From Lactobacillus johnsonii (GTDB taxonomy: Bacteria > Bacillota > Bacilli > Lactobacillales > Lactobacillaceae), in contig NZ_CP059055.1 of NCBI RefSeq assembly GCF_014058685.1, forward strand, positions 186,001 to 250,000: a stretch of DNA of 64,000 bases. Direction: 5' to 3'. The notes under the pieces are model-generated. The model did not search any database and had not been told where the DNA came from. It was given only the letters and a program-made list of their open reading frames with translations. The position numbers and the translations under genes were made by a program. Positions 9,844 to 19,063 of this stretch are shown piece by piece. Numbering within the stretch: the first letter of the stretch is position 1; each line of letters starts with the position of its first letter.

Positions 9844-9929
9844 AGTTAAGAGCTCCTTTACTGTCTAGCTGTACAAAAATTCAATATAATCTTACATTGA
9901 ATTACAATCAAAAGCAAATTTTATAGGGC

Positions 9930-10994
9930 TTATTTAAAGTTTTCTACATCTTGTTTGGTGTAAGAATCAATTGTAGTATGACCACTATTAGCAGCTGATC
10001 TCATGAAGTTAACTACTTTTTGATCAGACCATGAACTAGTATCAACGCCAATTGAACTTAGTTGATTACGGGTTTGAGAAATTACTCTACCAGTAACTGT
10101 TTGACCGTTAATCATCATACTATCATTACTTGAAGTTGATGAAGAATTAGTATTTGAATTGTTATTATTAGCTGTAGTGTTGCTGCTTGAGCTTGTTGCA
10201 CTAGATTTTTGACTTGCAGCATTGTTGTCTTGAGAGTTTGAGCTATTTGAATTACTTGAACTCTTGTTAGAGTTAGAACTAGTGTTGTTAGTATTACTAC
10301 TGTTTGATGAGCTAGATTTTGAGTTAGAACTTTGCTTGTTTGAAGTAGTAGCTTCATCGTCATCATTAGCATCTAGGTTTTCAGTGTCAATGTCATCGTT
10401 AACATTTTCGCTGTTTAATTTTGCATTAGCAACTTTACGTAAATGTTTAACGTTCTTCTTTACCTTCTTATAATACTTACTATTAATGTAAGGTAAGTCT
10501 AAAATTTGATCACAAGATTCGACTGCTGCTTGGTAGTCCCCGTCTCTGTAGCTTAGTTTAGCCTTCTTGTACAAAGGATTAATATCATTAGTGATATGAT
10601 CTTGAACCTTGTCGATTGTCTTGTAGAGTTTAGAAACTTGCTTAGTCATTACTGAGTAGCCATTGGTCTTGTTGGCTGCTTTATCTAATTCACCTAAGGC
10701 ATCTTTAAATTCATATTCTCTAATTTCTTCTTGAGCATCCTTCATGTCGCCAGCTTGATCTGCATAAGCTTTTGATTCAGAAGTGGATTTTACATCATGT
10801 GCATCTTCAAATTTTTCTTCAGCTGTTTCATATTTTTGACTAGAAGCAGCATCTTTTCCTTGATTCATATAGGTGGTGTACTTGTCGGAACCACTATTAG
10901 ATGAATTATTTGATGATGTGTTTGAACATCCAACTGCTAAAAAGGTAATGAAGAATGCCGTAATGGCAACTCCGAGTTTTGATCGTTTCATCAT
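9930..10994 (-). CDS. Lipoprotein with Ser/Asn-rich linker
   Basis: The N-terminus (MMKRSKLG..., hydrophobic core, then FLAVGC) is a lipoprotein signal with lipobox Cys at about residue 23. After a short Ser/Asn spacer, residues about 37-195 form a charged, helical TPR-like region (the KTSESKAY / DYQAAVESC segments suggest repeats). A long Ser/Asn/Thr linker (about 215-290) and a roughly 60-residue C-terminal domain ending at KQDVENFK follow. It should be anchored to the outer face of the membrane. Function unknown. AGGAGGA precedes the start, and a TATAAT lies at 11031-11036 on the minus strand. Confidence 0.8.
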   Translation of the reverse strand: MMKRSKLGVAITAFFITFLAVGCSNTSSNNSSNSGSDKYTTYMNQGKDAASSQKYETAEEKFEDAHDVKSTSESKAYADQAGDMKDAQEEIREYEFKDALGELDKAANKTNGYSVMTKQVSKLYKTIDKVQDHITNDINPLYKKAKLSYRDGDYQAAVESCDQILDLPYINSKYYKKVKKNVKHLRKVANAKLNSENVNDDIDTENLDANDDDEATTSNKQSSNSKSSSSNSSNTNNTSSNSNKSSSNSNSSNSQDNNAASQKSSATSSSSNTTANNNNSNTNSSSTSSNDSMMINGQTVTGRVISQTRNQLSSIGVDTSSWSDQKVVNFMRSAANSGHTTIDSYTKQDVENFK

Positions 10995-11172
10995 TTTTTC
11001 CTCCTATAAAAATGAATTTATCTTACTTAAATTATACCAAATTCACGTATGAAAAATTTGTTGAAAAAGTGGCACAATTTTTTGAGATAAATCGTTAGTA
11101 ATAGTGTAAGGCAATTCACCGGTGCTGACTTACAAAAATTAATTATCAGTTTGACTATTTAGAGGTATAAAA

Positions 11173-11382
11173 ATGGAATTTATTTTAAAGGATCAATCAG
11201 TTCAATTTACTTTTGCAGGTGAAAAATATAGCAATGGTAAGAAAAGTAGAATTTTAAAAAATGTTAAGAAGCAAGCTAGTGCTGAAGAAGTAATGAAGGT
11301 AGGAAATGCCTTATCTAAGTTGCAGAAAGATGATGGTATTAAAACTGCTAGACTAATTTCATATTCAGATATTCAAGCTTAA
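11173..11382 (+). CDS. DUF1659-family small protein
   Basis: This 69-residue protein resembles the DUF1659 family, which in Firmicutes is typically encoded next to a DUF2922 protein, as here (the next gene starts 40 bases downstream). It has no signal peptide or membrane span. The start has AGAGG ten bases upstream. The pair is widely conserved, but to my knowledge has no established function. Confidence 0.7.
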   Translation: MEFILKDQSVQFTFAGEKYSNGKKSRILKNVKKQASAEEVMKVGNALSKLQKDDGIKTARLISYSDIQA

Positions 11383-11422
11383 GAAAAACACATAAATAAA
11401 GAAAAATTTAGGAGAATAAAAA

Positions 11423-11662
11423 ATGACTACTACTAAAACATTAAGACTTACATTTAAAAACGCTAAAAATAAGAAAGTAAATCTATCTTTACCGGATGCA
11501 GCAGAAAACTTGACTGAAAATGAAGTTAAGGATGCTATGAACGAAATGTGTGAAGCTAACTTATTTGTAAAGGAAGAAGTTGATCAATATCAGGCTCCTT
11601 TATCTGCTCAATATGTTGAACGTACAGTTACTTCTGTGTTTGATGATAGTGAAAAGAATTAG
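11423..11662 (+). CDS. DUF2922-family small protein
   Basis: This 79-residue protein fits DUF2922: an N-terminal beta-rich KTLRLTFKN start, a central helix with LTENEVKDAMNEM, and a final strand region VERTVTSVF. It is preceded by TTAGGAG and is probably cotranscribed with the DUF1659 gene just upstream. A terminator follows. Cytosolic, function unknown. Confidence 0.75.
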   Translation: MTTTKTLRLTFKNAKNKKVNLSLPDAAENLTENEVKDAMNEMCEANLFVKEEVDQYQAPLSAQYVERTVTSVFDDSEKN

Positions 11663-11717
11663 GACGATATTTTTTGAGATAAGAAACTTGATTAAGTTAT
11701 TAAATAAACTCTTAAAA

Positions 11718-11744
11718 GGGTAATGTTTCGGCATTACTCTTTTT
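11718..11744 (+). terminator. Terminator of the DUF1659-DUF2922 pair
   Basis: GGGTAATG, loop TTTCGG, CATTACTC, then TTTTT. Confidence 0.8.
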
Positions 11745-11862
11745 ATTTTGAGATGAAAGTATGTAATTTATGTTACTTTTTTATTTCAGAATGTTTGTTC
11801 GGTTGTATCTGGCAACTTGCCAAACTACAATAAAGGGTGTATGTAAATTGGAGGGAGTTTAA

Positions 11863-13950
11863 GTGATGAAAAAACGAACATTCACTGGTATTGCTACCGC
11901 GGCACTTATAACCACTGCCGGTATATCAGTTACCAACAACCTTAAACCAGATAATCCTTTAAAAACTGGTGAAGGTACTGTTCAAGCTGCAACCTATCAA
12001 CAAGAATTTTTAGATAAAGCTATTCCAGCTGCTACGACTGCATCATCTAAGTATGGTACTTATACTTCAGTTATGCTTGCTCAAGCAACAGTTGAATCAG
12101 CTTGGGGTCAATCAGGTTTGGCTCAAGAACCTAATAATAACTTATTTGGTATTAAAGGCTCTTACAATGGTCAGTCAGTAAATATGAATACTGGCGAATA
12201 CGGTAATGGTGGTTACTACACTACTAATGCCGGATTTAGAAAGTACCCATCATATACTGAATCATTTGAAGATAATGGTGCTTTATTACGTAACCAAATG
12301 GGTAATTATTACTCTGGTACTTGGGTAGAAAACTCAAATAACTATGCTCAAGCAACTCAAAATGGTTTACAAGGTAAATACGCTACTGATCCAAATTATG
12401 CTAAGACGCTTAATAGTGTGATTGCAACTAATGGTTTTGACAAATATGATCCCGTTACACAAGTTGTTAACGAAAATCGTACAGTTGCACAAACAACACC
12501 AGTTATGAGTGCACCAGTTGATCCTAGTGTTGGTATACAAGTAGATACTGCAAGAGTTGGTCAAAACGTAAATGTTACTAAGTATATTACTTATAACAAC
12601 GGTGTAAAACGTGCATTTATTGGTAATGGCTGGATTAATGCACTTGCATTTAGCCCAATTACTAATAACACTACTGCTAACAATGCCACTGCTAATACTA
12701 ATAATAGTAATAAGCAAACTACAACTACTAACAACCAAGCTAGCCAACCAGTTAAGACTCCAGTAGCTCAAACTCAACAAGCTCAGCCTCAAGCTCCTGC
12801 AGCTCCAGTTAAAGCAGCCACTGTTGAAACAAAGAAAGTTGCAGAAGTTAAAACTCCAGCCCAAACTACGACTTTGAATGTTAAAGCTGAAACTAAGGCA
12901 GCTCAGCCAGTTAAACAATTAGCTACTTCATTAGCAGCAACTTCAGTTAAGAAAGAAGAAGTTAAAAAAGAGGCTGTTAAGGCTGAACCAGCTAAGACTA
13001 CGCCTGTAAAAGTTGAAGCTCCTAAAGCTGAAAATAAAGAAACTAACTCTGCACCAGTAGTTAAAGCTCCTGAAGTTAAGACTACTAATACAGTTAAAAA
13101 TGCTGAAACTGTAAAGAAAGAAACCACTCCAGTTGTTAAGGTAGCTGAAGTTAAGAAAGCTGAAGCCCCAGTAGTAAAACCAGCTAAAACTGTAAAGAAG
13201 GAAACCACTCCAGTTGTTAAGGTGGCTGAAGTTAAGAAAGCTGAAGCCCCAGTAGTAAAACCAGTTGAAACTGTAAAGAAAGAAACTACTCCAGCTGTTA
13301 AGACTACTCCCGTAGAAGAATCAGCTAAAGTAGTTGAAGCTCCAGTAGTAAAACCTAAGAAGGTTGAAGTTAAAGAAGTTAAGACCACTCCAGTAACTAT
13401 TAGTGCTAAAACTGTTGTAAAGCCAACTGCTTCAGTTGAAAATGTTGCACCAGTACAAAGTTACCAAAGTGCTGTATCTACTGCAGCTGCAAATAATAGC
13501 TATGGTACTCAATGGATTAGTACTAATACTGCTCCAAAGGCTGCTTCTACTGTTTTGGTTAAAGTAACTAAGACTACCCAAGTTTTATCAGCTCCAAATG
13601 GTCAAAAATTAAACCAACAAGTTGAAGCTGGTAGTGCATTTGTAGTTATAGCTTCAAAATATGCTAACGGAAATTTATATTATGAAATTAGTAATGGTAA
13701 ATGGATTATGGCAAAATATACTACTCAAGAAGCACAAATTACTGCAAAATCTGGTGTATTAACTATTAATTCTAAACCAGACTATGGTGTAGCAGTATGG
13801 CGTGTTCCAGGCCAAGATCAAATTTCAGGTAAGTTCTTAAAAGATGGTTCAAGTTGGAGATACTTCCGTGTAGCTAATGTTAACGGACAAACTTGGTACG
13901 ACCTTGGTGGAAATCAATGGATATCTGCCAAGTCAGTACTAGTTCGTTAA
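11863..13950 (+). CDS. Secreted glucosaminidase-type murein hydrolase (GH73) with repeat linker
   Basis: A signal peptide ends near VQAA (about residue 43). A GH73 domain follows (about 44-190): LAQATVESAWGQSG carries the expected catalytic Glu (about residue 78), and NNLFGIKG is typical. Next comes a short beta-rich segment (NVTKYITYNNGVKRAF), then a long Thr/Asn/Gln and Lys/Val/Pro/Glu-rich linker (about 260-530). The linker contains two nearly identical 27-residue units (13108-13188 and 13189-13269) and a partial third. The C-terminal 160 residues contain two SH3/SLAP-like units, probably wall-binding. GGAGGG at 11850-11855 serves GTG 11863 or ATG 11866; the two starts differ by one residue. 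It should cut the glycan strand of peptidoglycan at the cell surface, alongside the GH25 enzyme encoded next. Confidence 0.9.
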   Translation: MMKKRTFTGIATAALITTAGISVTNNLKPDNPLKTGEGTVQAATYQQEFLDKAIPAATTASSKYGTYTSVMLAQATVESAWGQSGLAQEPNNNLFGIKGSYNGQSVNMNTGEYGNGGYYTTNAGFRKYPSYTESFEDNGALLRNQMGNYYSGTWVENSNNYAQATQNGLQGKYATDPNYAKTLNSVIATNGFDKYDPVTQVVNENRTVAQTTPVMSAPVDPSVGIQVDTARVGQNVNVTKYITYNNGVKRAFIGNGWINALAFSPITNNTTANNATANTNNSNKQTTTTNNQASQPVKTPVAQTQQAQPQAPAAPVKAATVETKKVAEVKTPAQTTTLNVKAETKAAQPVKQLATSLAATSVKKEEVKKEAVKAEPAKTTPVKVEAPKAENKETNSAPVVKAPEVKTTNTVKNAETVKKETTPVVKVAEVKKAEAPVVKPAKTVKKETTPVVKVAEVKKAEAPVVKPVETVKKETTPAVKTTPVEESAKVVEAPVVKPKKVEVKEVKTTPVTISAKTVVKPTASVENVAPVQSYQSAVSTAAANNSYGTQWISTNTAPKAASTVLVKVTKTTQVLSAPNGQKLNQQVEAGSAFVVIASKYANGNLYYEISNGKWIMAKYTTQEAQITAKSGVLTINSKPDYGVAVWRVPGQDQISGKFLKDGSSWRYFRVANVNGQTWYDLGGNQWISAKSVLVR
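13108..13269 (+). repeat. 81-bp tandem repeat in the GH73 linker
   Basis: Two adjacent 81-bp units (13108-13188, 13189-13269) encode TVKKETTPVVKV... segments that differ only at the last residues; a decayed third copy begins at 13270. The in-frame period means copy number can change without loss of the reading frame. Confidence 0.85.
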
Positions 13951-14004
13951 TTTATAAAAGATTAGATTGTTTCATTAAAATTTTTTGGAGGAGAAAGTTT
14001 TTTA

Positions 14005-16188
14005 ATGCGTTCAACAAATAAGAAATTTATTAGTGCATTAGCTTGTGCTAGTGCTATGACAGCTTTAGCAATTGTAGATCCTATGGGAGTTACTAAAACT
14101 CATCAAGTAGCACAAGCTGCAACTGATACTGTACCTGCAAAGTCTACAGGTGTAGATGTTTCAAGTTGGCAAGGTACCAAGTTGGATCAACAAGCCAAAT
14201 CTGGTGCACAATTTGCTGTCGTTAAAGTATCTGAAGGTACTAACTACCAAAACCCTAATGCTCAAGGCCAAATCCAGAGTGCTGAACAAAATAATATGAT
14301 GACTATGGGTTACCACTACACTCATTTTGGCTCTAACAGCAATCAAGCAGTTCAAGAAGGAAACTATGCAGTTAATTCAGCACAACAAGCTGGTTTACCA
14401 CAAGGTTCATACTTAGCAACTGATTGGGAACAAGACGTTAATAATAATACTAACGGTAGTGTTGCAGCTAATACTAATGCAATCACTAGCTTCATGGATA
14501 CTGTTCATGATGGTGGATACAACCCAATGCTTTATTCTAGTGAATGGTTACTAAAGAATAAGGTTGATACTAATAAGATTTCTGAAAAGTATCCAAATGC
14601 ATTATGGGTAGCTAAGTACAAAACTAATGGTCGTGAAGATAATCCTGACTACAATTACTTCCCATCAATGGACAATGTAGCTATTTGGCAATATACGCAA
14701 AATTGGCGTGGCCAAAATGTTGACGGAAATGTTAATGTAGTTCCTCTTTCAAATAAGACTACTGCTGATAATAACAACACCTCAACTAACGCTGCTAATA
14801 CCAATAATTCCAATGCTAATAACGGTCAAAGCAGTAGTCAAGCACCTGCAAATCCAATTATTAACAATAGTAATGCTACTGCTAAGCCAAATAATAATAA
14901 CAGTACACAACCAGCACAACCAACTGAAACTAAGCCAGCAGAAAAGCCAAGTACAACCACTAACATAAACAGTGACTGGACTAAGCAAAACGGTGTCTTT
15001 GTAACTGGCGGAGCAATTAACTTGAGAACTGGTGCAAGCACTGATAGCAAGGTCATTATTCAATTACCAGCAAACTCAGAAGTTAAATACGATGCTTATC
15101 GTACAATTGGTCAATACACATGGTTAAGACAACCACGTGCAAACAACGAATACGGCTACTTAGTAGGACGTGATAATGGTCAAGCATGGGGAACATTCAA
15201 AGAAGGTTCTGCCTCAGTAAGTAAGCCAGCCGAAACTAAGCCTGCTAATAAACCAGCACAACCAATTGAAACTAAGCCAGCCGAAAAGCCAAGTACAACC
15301 ACTAACGTAAACAGTGATTGGACTAAGCAAAATGGTGTCTTTGTAACAGGTGGAGCAATTAACTTAAGAACCGGCGCAGGCACTAACAGTAAAGTAATTG
15401 CAATGCTTCCAACAAACACAGAAATCAAGTACGATGCCTACCATACCGAGGGTCAATACACATGGTTAAGACAACCACGTGCAAACGGTCAATATGGTTA
15501 CTTAGTAGGACGTAATAACGGTCAAGCATGGGGAACATTCAAAGAAGGTTCTGCCTCAGTAAGTAAGCCAGCAGAAACTAAGCCTGCTAATAAACCAGCA
15601 CAACCAGCAGAAAAGCCAAGTACAAGCACTAATGTAAACAGTGATTGGACTAAGCAGAACGGTGTCTTTGTAACAGGTGGAGCAATTAACTTGAGAATTG
15701 GCGCAAGCACTAACAGTAAAGTAATTGCAATGCTTCCAACAAACACTGAAGTTAAGTACGATGCTTACCGTACTGAAGGTCAATACACATGGTTGAGACA
15801 ACCACGTGCAAACGGTCAATATGGTTACTTAGTAGGACGTAATAATGGTCAAGCATGGGGAACATTCAAAGAAGGTTCTGCTAAAGCTACTAATGCAGTA
15901 GCTAATAAGCCTGTTCAACAAACTACTCCTAAGCAAGTAAATACTAATAACAATGCTAGTTGGACTAAGCAAAATGGTACTTTCATTACCGGTGGAGCAA
16001 TTAACTTAAGAACTGGTGCAAGTACTACTAGCCCAATTATTGAAACTTTACCAATTAATACTGTAATTAAATACGATGCATACTACCGTTCTGGTAACTA
16101 TGTATGGTTAAGACAACCACGTGCAAATGGTCAATACGGTTATTTAGTTGGTCGTTTGAATAACCAAGCATGGGGAACTTACAGATAA
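14005..16188 (+). CDS. Secreted GH25 lysozyme with four SH3-like repeats
   Basis: A signal peptide (to about AQAA, residue 38) precedes a GH25 muramidase domain with VDVSSWQG (Asp at about 51) and the catalytic ATDWEQD motif (Asp 140, Glu 142). After an Asn/Ser linker come four copies of an SH3b-like domain of about 75-80 residues, each beginning near DWTKQNGVF and ending WGTF. The copies start at about 14974, 15316, 15643 and 15958, separated by Lys/Pro/Ala/Thr linkers. The first three are nearly identical at DNA level. GGAGGAG at 13987-13993 gives the start. The enzyme should hydrolyse MurNAc-GlcNAc bonds at the wall. Position and repeat style suggest coordinated use with the GH73 enzyme, which lies only 54 bases upstream without an obvious terminator. 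Confidence 0.93.
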   Translation: MRSTNKKFISALACASAMTALAIVDPMGVTKTHQVAQAATDTVPAKSTGVDVSSWQGTKLDQQAKSGAQFAVVKVSEGTNYQNPNAQGQIQSAEQNNMMTMGYHYTHFGSNSNQAVQEGNYAVNSAQQAGLPQGSYLATDWEQDVNNNTNGSVAANTNAITSFMDTVHDGGYNPMLYSSEWLLKNKVDTNKISEKYPNALWVAKYKTNGREDNPDYNYFPSMDNVAIWQYTQNWRGQNVDGNVNVVPLSNKTTADNNNTSTNAANTNNSNANNGQSSSQAPANPIINNSNATAKPNNNNSTQPAQPTETKPAEKPSTTTNINSDWTKQNGVFVTGGAINLRTGASTDSKVIIQLPANSEVKYDAYRTIGQYTWLRQPRANNEYGYLVGRDNGQAWGTFKEGSASVSKPAETKPANKPAQPIETKPAEKPSTTTNVNSDWTKQNGVFVTGGAINLRTGAGTNSKVIAMLPTNTEIKYDAYHTEGQYTWLRQPRANGQYGYLVGRNNGQAWGTFKEGSASVSKPAETKPANKPAQPAEKPSTSTNVNSDWTKQNGVFVTGGAINLRIGASTNSKVIAMLPTNTEVKYDAYRTEGQYTWLRQPRANGQYGYLVGRNNGQAWGTFKEGSAKATNAVANKPVQQTTPKQVNTNNNASWTKQNGTFITGGAINLRTGASTTSPIIETLPINTVIKYDAYYRSGNYVWLRQPRANGQYGYLVGRLNNQAWGTYR
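14974..16188 (+). repeat. Four SH3-like domain repeats of the GH25 gene
   Basis: Repeats of about 220-230 bp at 14974, 15316, 15643 and 15958 are spaced 342, 327 and 315 bp. Copies 2 and 3 share long identical stretches including the linker. The third has INLRIGA where the others have INLRTGA. High identity makes recombinational gain or loss likely. Confidence 0.85.
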
Positions 16189-16222
16189 TTTGATAACAAT
16201 TTTCAAATAGACTAAATACATG

Positions 16223-16256
16223 AAAGACGTGATCCTAATGGGAATCATGTCTTTTT
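16223..16256 (+). terminator. Terminator of the GH25 gene
   Basis: Hairpin AAAGACGTGATCC / GGAATCATGTCTTT with a short loop, followed by a T run. Confidence 0.75.
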
Positions 16257-16298
16257 TGTCTTATAATAAACTATGAAAAAAGCATGGAGGATATAATT

Positions 16299-17111
16299 TT
16301 GATTTATACAGTAACTTTAGATCCTAGTGAAAGTGTAGTAGGTAAAGGAATTAATATTTCACTTATTTTAAAAAAACTAGGTATTGATTCAATTGCGACT
16401 GGAATTGTAAATCACAAAAATGTAGAGCAAGTAGCAGAAGAGCTTGATAAAGCTGAGATTGAGAACCAATTTATTGAGCAAACTCGTGGAATTAAAATTA
16501 CTGCTAAAAACCAACAAAAATTATTGGATTATTTGAAAGTCTTAAAAGCTGGTGACATTTTAGTAATTGCCGGAAGCTTTGCTAAGGGAATAGACCCAGT
16601 TTATCTAACTGATTTGGCTAAAGTTGCTGATCAAAGAGCAGCTGCATTAGTAGTAGATGTTCCTTATGAAAACGTACTTGATATCTTACCAATGAACCCA
16701 TTATTAATTAAGCCAAATGAGACTGAATTGAAGCATTGGTTCGAAAAGGATGACAAGGAAGTAACTACAAAAGAATTAATTGATATGGCTCATAGCTTAG
16801 TAGTCAAAGGAGCACAACATGTTCTTTTGTCCTTAGGTGCAAATGGTGCTGCAATTGTTAATATGATGGATGCTTTAATGGCACATGCGCCTGAAATTGA
16901 AGAAGTTGATAGTAGTGGTAGTGGGGATGCCTTACTTGGAACTTTCTTAGCTGGGATGCTTAAAGGATACACTCCTGTTAGAAATTTAGCTGATGCAATT
17001 GCTGCAGGTAGTGATACGGCTCAAAGTAAATGGCTTACTGATTTCAGAACAACCCCCGCACTTCAAAAGCAAGTTATTGCTAGAAGAATTACCTTTGAAG
17101 AAGCAGAATAA
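16299..17111 (+). CDS. PfkB-family sugar kinase (1-PFK/LacC-like), internally shortened
   Basis: MIYTVTLDP at the N-terminus, GKGINIS and the C-terminal DSSGSGDALLGTF (anion hole and catalytic Asp) place this in the 1-phosphofructokinase/tagatose-6-phosphate kinase branch of PfkB. I chose TTG 16299, because the ATG at 16284 overlaps the GGAGG it would need and because MIYTVTL is the family start. It is only 270 residues against about 305. The stretch between the NPxxD-like start and GGKGIN, which normally forms part of the sugar site and lid, is missing (TLDPSESVVGKGINIS reads straight through), and a second lid strand after about residue 75 is also short. ATP-site residues remain. Substrate is therefore unclear. 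Monocistronic, with its own terminator. Confidence 0.75.
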   Translation: MIYTVTLDPSESVVGKGINISLILKKLGIDSIATGIVNHKNVEQVAEELDKAEIENQFIEQTRGIKITAKNQQKLLDYLKVLKAGDILVIAGSFAKGIDPVYLTDLAKVADQRAAALVVDVPYENVLDILPMNPLLIKPNETELKHWFEKDDKEVTTKELIDMAHSLVVKGAQHVLLSLGANGAAIVNMMDALMAHAPEIEEVDSSGSGDALLGTFLAGMLKGYTPVRNLADAIAAGSDTAQSKWLTDFRTTPALQKQVIARRITFEEAE

Positions 17112-17118
17112 ATAGAAT

Positions 17119-17149
17119 AAGTTGGCTTATAAAAGCCGACTTATTTTTT
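17119..17149 (+). terminator. Terminator of the PfkB-family gene
   Basis: Stem AAGTTGGCTT / AAGCCGACTT with a short loop and ATTTTTT. Confidence 0.8.
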
Positions 17150-17197
17150 GTTGTTTTTTAGTATAATGGTACTAAATTTACTATAAGGGGAAGAAAA

Positions 17198-19024
17198 GTG
17201 GATCTATCTATATTTATTGTTAGTTTAGCAGCTTTAGTAATTCCAATCGTTATGGCGCGATTTAGGATTAATGCTATACCAACGGCAGTTGCTGAGATTG
17301 TGACTGGAATAATTCTAGGAAAAAGCTTATTAGATACCATAAAAATCACAAGCAGCGTATCGCTTCTATCAAATTTAGGTGTGATTTTGCTGATGTTTCT
17401 ATCAGGTATGGAAATTAATTTTGATCTTTTTAAAAAGAAGGATTTACCTGAGTCTAAACAGAGTAAAATTAATCCAGCACGAATAGCAGTTATTGCTTTT
17501 ACTGCTATCACAATAACGGCATTTGCTTTAGCCTATATTCTAAAATTAATAGGCCTATTTAATGATGTTATGCTGGCTATGATTATTTTTATGACTGTAG
17601 CCTTAGGAGTGGTAATTGCCACTCTAAAAGAAAAAGAAATCTTATCTCGACCGATTGGGCAAACCATATTATTAACAGCCGTTCTAGGGGAAGTAATTCC
17701 CTTATTGCTGTTGACTATTTATGCTTCAATTAACGGTGGGAATGCTGGAAGATTATGGCTTATTGTTCTGCTTTTCCTAGCAGCAATTATCTTGTTGAGA
17801 CGATTTAAACAACCGTATCGGTGGTTTAATAAGATCTCTAAAGCAACTACTCAACTAGATATTCGATTGGCCTTCTTCTTAATATTTACCCTAGTAACAG
17901 TTGCAGAACGTGTAGGGGCAGAAAATATTTTAGGTGCCTTTTTAGCTGGGATGGTTATGAAGTTACTTGAACCAAGTGAAGCCACAATGGATAAGCTAAC
18001 TTCTATTGGTTATGGGTTCTTCATTCCAATTTTCTTTATTACAACGGGTGTTAAGCTAGATTTAAAGTCACTTCTTGCTAATCCGAATGCTTTAATGTTG
18101 ATCCCAGTTTTAGTATTATTCTTACTTTTAGCCAAATTGCCTATATTTTTGGTTTATACACGAAATTTCAATAAACGTAACAGTCTTGCGGGTACATTTT
18201 TAATTATGACTACAATTACAATTGTACTTCCAACATTAGAGGTTGCTCGTAAGTTAAATGCAATTACTGAAACTCAATCAGATGCCTTTATTTTGGCAGC
18301 CGTAGTCGTATGTATCTTAGGCCCAATTTTATTTAATTCGCTCTTTAGATTAACTAAAGAAGATAAAATTAAGCAACGAGTTGTCATGATGGGAACCAAT
18401 GTAATGACGGTGCCTGTTGCTCAGGAGCTTCATGATAATTGGTATGATGTATTATTAGTAACCCATAAAAAAGAAAACTATGATACTTATAAGAGCAAGG
18501 TTGCTAATTTGAAGTTAATTAACAGCTTAGAAGAGTCATGTTTAGAAAAGGCCGGTGTCTTTGACTGTGATATTTTAGTAGCTGGATTTATTGAAGATGA
18601 CCTAAATCGTAAAATTGCCCGTTTAGCAAAAGAGCATGGTGTTCAAAGAGTTATTGCTAGTCAAGAGAGACCAAAGCCTGAAACAATTAAGAAATTAGTC
18701 AGTGAAAAAATTGAAATTTACAATATTTTCAATGTTCAGACTTCTGTATTAAGAGCTCTAATTGAATCACCTTCAATTTTGAGAATTTTAACAGATACTA
18801 AGAATGGCCTGTTTGAAGTAACGGTTAGAAATCATAAGTATGCTGGTCAGAAATTGATGAATCTAGACTTTATTGAACAAATGACTGTTAGTCGAATTTG
18901 GCGGAATGGTAAATGGTTAGTGCCACATGGAAATACAATCATTGGAGTAGGAGATCATCTAATTTTTACAGCTAAAGGTGAAGATGCAGAAAGAATTAGA
19001 GAAGAACTAGGTAGAAGAAATTAA
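17198..19024 (+). CDS. CPA2-type cation:proton antiporter with RCK (TrkA-N/TrkA-C) domain
   Basis: This 608-residue protein has about 12 membrane spans (1-385), including AVAEIVTGIILGKSLL and LFLSGMEINF typical of the KefB/NapA-like CPA2 group. A cytosolic regulator follows (about 395-608): a TrkA-N-like Rossmann region (VVMMGTNVMTVPVAQEL) and a TrkA-C fold (KLMNLDFIEQ... GDHLIFTAKG). It exchanges Na+ or K+ for H+ across the membrane; which ion cannot be read from the sequence. AAGGGGAAG lies 7-8 bases before the GTG start. Monocistronic, ending in a bidirectional terminator. Confidence 0.9.
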   Translation: MDLSIFIVSLAALVIPIVMARFRINAIPTAVAEIVTGIILGKSLLDTIKITSSVSLLSNLGVILLMFLSGMEINFDLFKKKDLPESKQSKINPARIAVIAFTAITITAFALAYILKLIGLFNDVMLAMIIFMTVALGVVIATLKEKEILSRPIGQTILLTAVLGEVIPLLLLTIYASINGGNAGRLWLIVLLFLAAIILLRRFKQPYRWFNKISKATTQLDIRLAFFLIFTLVTVAERVGAENILGAFLAGMVMKLLEPSEATMDKLTSIGYGFFIPIFFITTGVKLDLKSLLANPNALMLIPVLVLFLLLAKLPIFLVYTRNFNKRNSLAGTFLIMTTITIVLPTLEVARKLNAITETQSDAFILAAVVVCILGPILFNSLFRLTKEDKIKQRVVMMGTNVMTVPVAQELHDNWYDVLLVTHKKENYDTYKSKVANLKLINSLEESCLEKAGVFDCDILVAGFIEDDLNRKIARLAKEHGVQRVIASQERPKPETIKKLVSEKIEIYNIFNVQTSVLRALIESPSILRILTDTKNGLFEVTVRNHKYAGQKLMNLDFIEQMTVSRIWRNGKWLVPHGNTIIGVGDHLIFTAKGEDAERIREELGRRN

Positions 19025-19029
19025 ATATA

Positions 19030-19061
19030 AAAAATGACAGGATTTTTAGTCCTGTCATTTT
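19030..19061. terminator. Bidirectional terminator between the antiporter and the Gfo/Idh gene
   Basis: AAAAATGACAGGA / GTCCTGTCATTTTT stem-loop between convergent genes. Confidence 0.9.
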
Positions 19062-19063
19062 TG

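Noticed and set aside
10115-10473. ORFs on both strands within the Ser/Asn-rich lipoprotein
   Set aside because: They are by-products of the repetitive AGT/AAT codons of the linker.
12367-13388. Two long minus-strand ORFs (183 and 161 residues) opposite the GH73 gene
   Set aside because: They are mirror images of low-complexity repeat DNA, have no ribosome binding sites and read as Ser/Thr/Val or Cys/Leu runs.
14161-15819. Several minus-strand ORFs opposite the GH25 repeats
   Set aside because: They repeat with the SH3 domain period, which shows they are shadows of the plus-strand gene.
13108-16188. CRISPR-like repetitive pattern
   Set aside because: The repeats are in-frame protein domain repeats with 81 bp or over 300 bp periods, not short repeats with unique spacers.
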